From positions 32,954 through 96,953 of the forward strand of contig NZ_NWVL01000027.1 of assembly GCF_002382885.1 (NCBI RefSeq): DNA of 64,000 bases. The letters run 5' to 3'. Positions 63,107-64,000 of this stretch are shown here, piece by piece (the first letter of the stretch is position 1; every line of letters begins with the position of its first letter). The stretch comes from Streptomyces sp. WZ.A104 (GTDB lineage Bacteria > Actinomycetota > Actinomycetes > Streptomycetales > Streptomycetaceae). Both the position numbers and the translations under genes were made by a program. The notes beneath the pieces are model-generated. The model saw only the letters and a list, made by a program, of their open reading frames with translations. It had not been told where the DNA came from and ran no database searches.

Positions 63107-63846
63107 CGGGTGGTGTCGTCGGGGGGCGGCAGGCGCTGCGCCGGGACCGCGGGCACATCCGGGGCGAGGGCGGAGAGCCGGGCCAGCAGATCCCCGAACG
63201 GACCGTCCACCGGCTCCTGGGCCAGCACCCGCAGCACGATGCCCGCCATCTCCTGGTCGTACGCGGCGCTGACGGCGGCCAGCGCGGCGAAGTCGTGCAC
63301 CAGCTGCATCTCCAGCTCGGCGCGCGGGATGCGCCGCCCGTCCAGCCAGATCAGCGCCGTGGACTCGGCCAGCGAGACCCAGGAGCGGACCACCAGCTCC
63401 AGCCGTGCGGGCGGTTCGGCCACCCCGAGATGCGTGATGATCTGCTCGTACGCGGCCTGCCGCACCCCGTCGATCATGGCGTTCGCCGTCGAGGAGCCGA
63501 CCGCGGGCCCGCCGCGCATCAGCGCCGAGAACCCGGGGCCGTGCTCGTCGACGAAGTCGAAGAACCGCCCCATCACCCGCGACAGCCGTGCGCCGAGGGG
63601 TCCTTCGAGGGGCTCAAGGAAGCGGGCCGCCAGCTCGTCGGCGGCGCGCCGCAGCGCCGCTTCGTAAAGGCTCTGCTTCCCGGGGAAGTAGTGGTAGACC
63701 AGCGGCCGTGAGATCCCCGCGGCGGCGGCGATCTCGTCGATCGACACGTCCTCGGGCGAGCGGCGGCTGAACAAGTCCAGCGCGACGCCGATCAATTGCT
63801 GCCTTCGCTCGTCGACGCCCATCCTGCGCCGCACCCCGGTCGTCAT
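63103..63846 (-). CDS. TetR-family regulator
   Basis: Repressor of 247 residues; ATG 63846. The HTH (about 12-58: ERRQQLIGVALDLFSRR, VSIDEIAAAAGISRPLVYHYFPGKQSLYEAALRRA-type) is clear. The C-terminal ligand domain (FFDFVDEHGPGFSALMRGGPAVGSS, SWVSLAESTALIWLDGRRIPRAEL) is of the TetR_C type common in streptomycetes. It converges on the iron-box gene; the two stop codons share CTAG (63103-63106), so no terminator lies between. Its target is unknown. Confidence 0.9.
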   Translation of the reverse strand: MTTGVRRRMGVDERRQQLIGVALDLFSRRSPEDVSIDEIAAAAGISRPLVYHYFPGKQSLYEAALRRAADELAARFLEPLEGPLGARLSRVMGRFFDFVDEHGPGFSALMRGGPAVGSSTANAMIDGVRQAAYEQIITHLGVAEPPARLELVVRSWVSLAESTALIWLDGRRIPRAELEMQLVHDFAALAAVSAAYDQEMAGIVLRVLAQEPVDGPFGDLLARLSALAPDVPAVPAQRLPPPDDTTR

Positions 63847-63888
63847 GCGAACAGCCTATCCGGGGCGCGGCAGCACAGGCCCTAGAGG

Positions 63889-63911
63889 CAACGCCGTTCA
63901 GTTAGGCGTTG
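63889..63911. mobile_element. Possible left terminus of an insertion sequence (7-base inverted repeat)
   Basis: CAACGCC (63889-63895) and GGCGTTG (63905-63911) form a perfect 7-base inverted repeat with a 9-base spacer, immediately after a CTAGAG and the TetR promoter region. Sequences like GTTCAGTTAGGCGTTGAGG occur at ends of streptomycete IS4-type elements as I recall. The element would extend beyond the window. Confidence 0.4.
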
Positions 63912-63964
63912 AGGTCGTTCGTCAAGGCTGGTGAACGAGGCAGCGGAGCTGCTGTAGAAGAGGG

Positions 63965-64000
63965 ATGTCACTCCAAGACATCCTCACCACAGGAGCTCCG
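63965..64000 (+). CDS. Possible start of an IS4-like transposase (partial)
   Basis: ATG 63965 opens a frame of 12 codons (MSLQDILTTGAP) to the right edge, preceded by GAAGAGGG about 2-6 bases upstream. N-termini of this kind are seen in IS4-family transposases of streptomycetes, but twelve residues cannot prove it. It lies about 55 bases inside the presumed terminal repeat. Confidence 0.35.
   Translation, partial: MSLQDILTTGAP

Overview
The window is high-GC actinobacterial DNA and almost certainly a Streptomyces chromosome. Genes are dense, third codon positions are overwhelmingly G or C, GTG and TTG starts and GTGA overlaps are common, several genes look leaderless, and terminators are long GC-rich hairpins without U-tracts. 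Gene content and order (glnE, glnA2, nadE and panB near malR-malEFG-aglA-amylase-pullulanase) match, from general knowledge, the core region of S. coelicolor around the mal operon. This is recollection, not an alignment.

Layout. 0-9.4 kb is a heme-iron block: a FecCD permease (cut by the left edge) and its lipoprotein receptor face two HtaA-domain surface proteins across an iron box. A PhzF-like enzyme and a degenerate trypsin-like FG-GAP secreted protein follow, then a heme oxygenase with its own iron box. 9.4-14.7 kb is housekeeping: map, an MFS exporter, npdG (F420 reductase), an M50 site-2 protease and small hypotheticals. 14.8-20.2 kb holds a large SARP/AfsR-like regulator convergent with a DrrAB-type exporter; panB follows. 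21.4-26.6 kb holds a DHA2 exporter behind a perfect operator palindrome, its probable TetR repressor, a membrane EEP nuclease-fold protein and a second MFS exporter. 26.8-32.9 kb has nadE, a multicopper oxidase with a DUF6153 protein, a CBS protein and a DUF305/DUF3105 pair. 33.1-34.5 kb is glnA2.

34.5-39.7 kb is an accessory-looking patch: a lipoprotein, a small four-cysteine secreted protein divergent from a membrane XRE/DUF2690 regulator carrying a TTA (bldA) codon, small hypotheticals, repeats, a GntR regulator and a maltokinase-cap-like protein. 40-45 kb has a PrmC-like methyltransferase with a structured leader, glnE and a PAP2 phosphatase.

45-60 kb is the maltodextrin/starch regulon. 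MalR sits divergently from malEFG-aglA; a second LacI regulator overlaps the end of aglA; a secreted alpha-amylase with a starch-binding domain and a 1775-residue two-catalytic-domain amylopullulanase follow. CTTGC/GCAAG operator-like motifs occur before malE and the amylase. The likely logic is that secreted enzymes cut starch and glycogen to maltodextrins, MalEFG imports them (the ATPase is not here) and AglA hydrolyses them, with MalR and its paralogue repressing until inducer appears.

60-64 kb has an NB-ARC/TPR protein without a visible DNA-binding domain, an iron-box-preceded DUF2470 protein (a third member of the heme/iron set), a TetR regulator convergent with it and sharing a CTAG stop, and what may be the edge of an insertion sequence at the right border.

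No tRNA, rRNA or CRISPR array was seen. The strongest leads are the dispersed iron-box/heme set, a structured leader before the PrmC-like gene that resembles an initiation-factor-3 leader, the TTA-containing membrane regulator paired with a small secreted protein, and the double-regulator starch locus.
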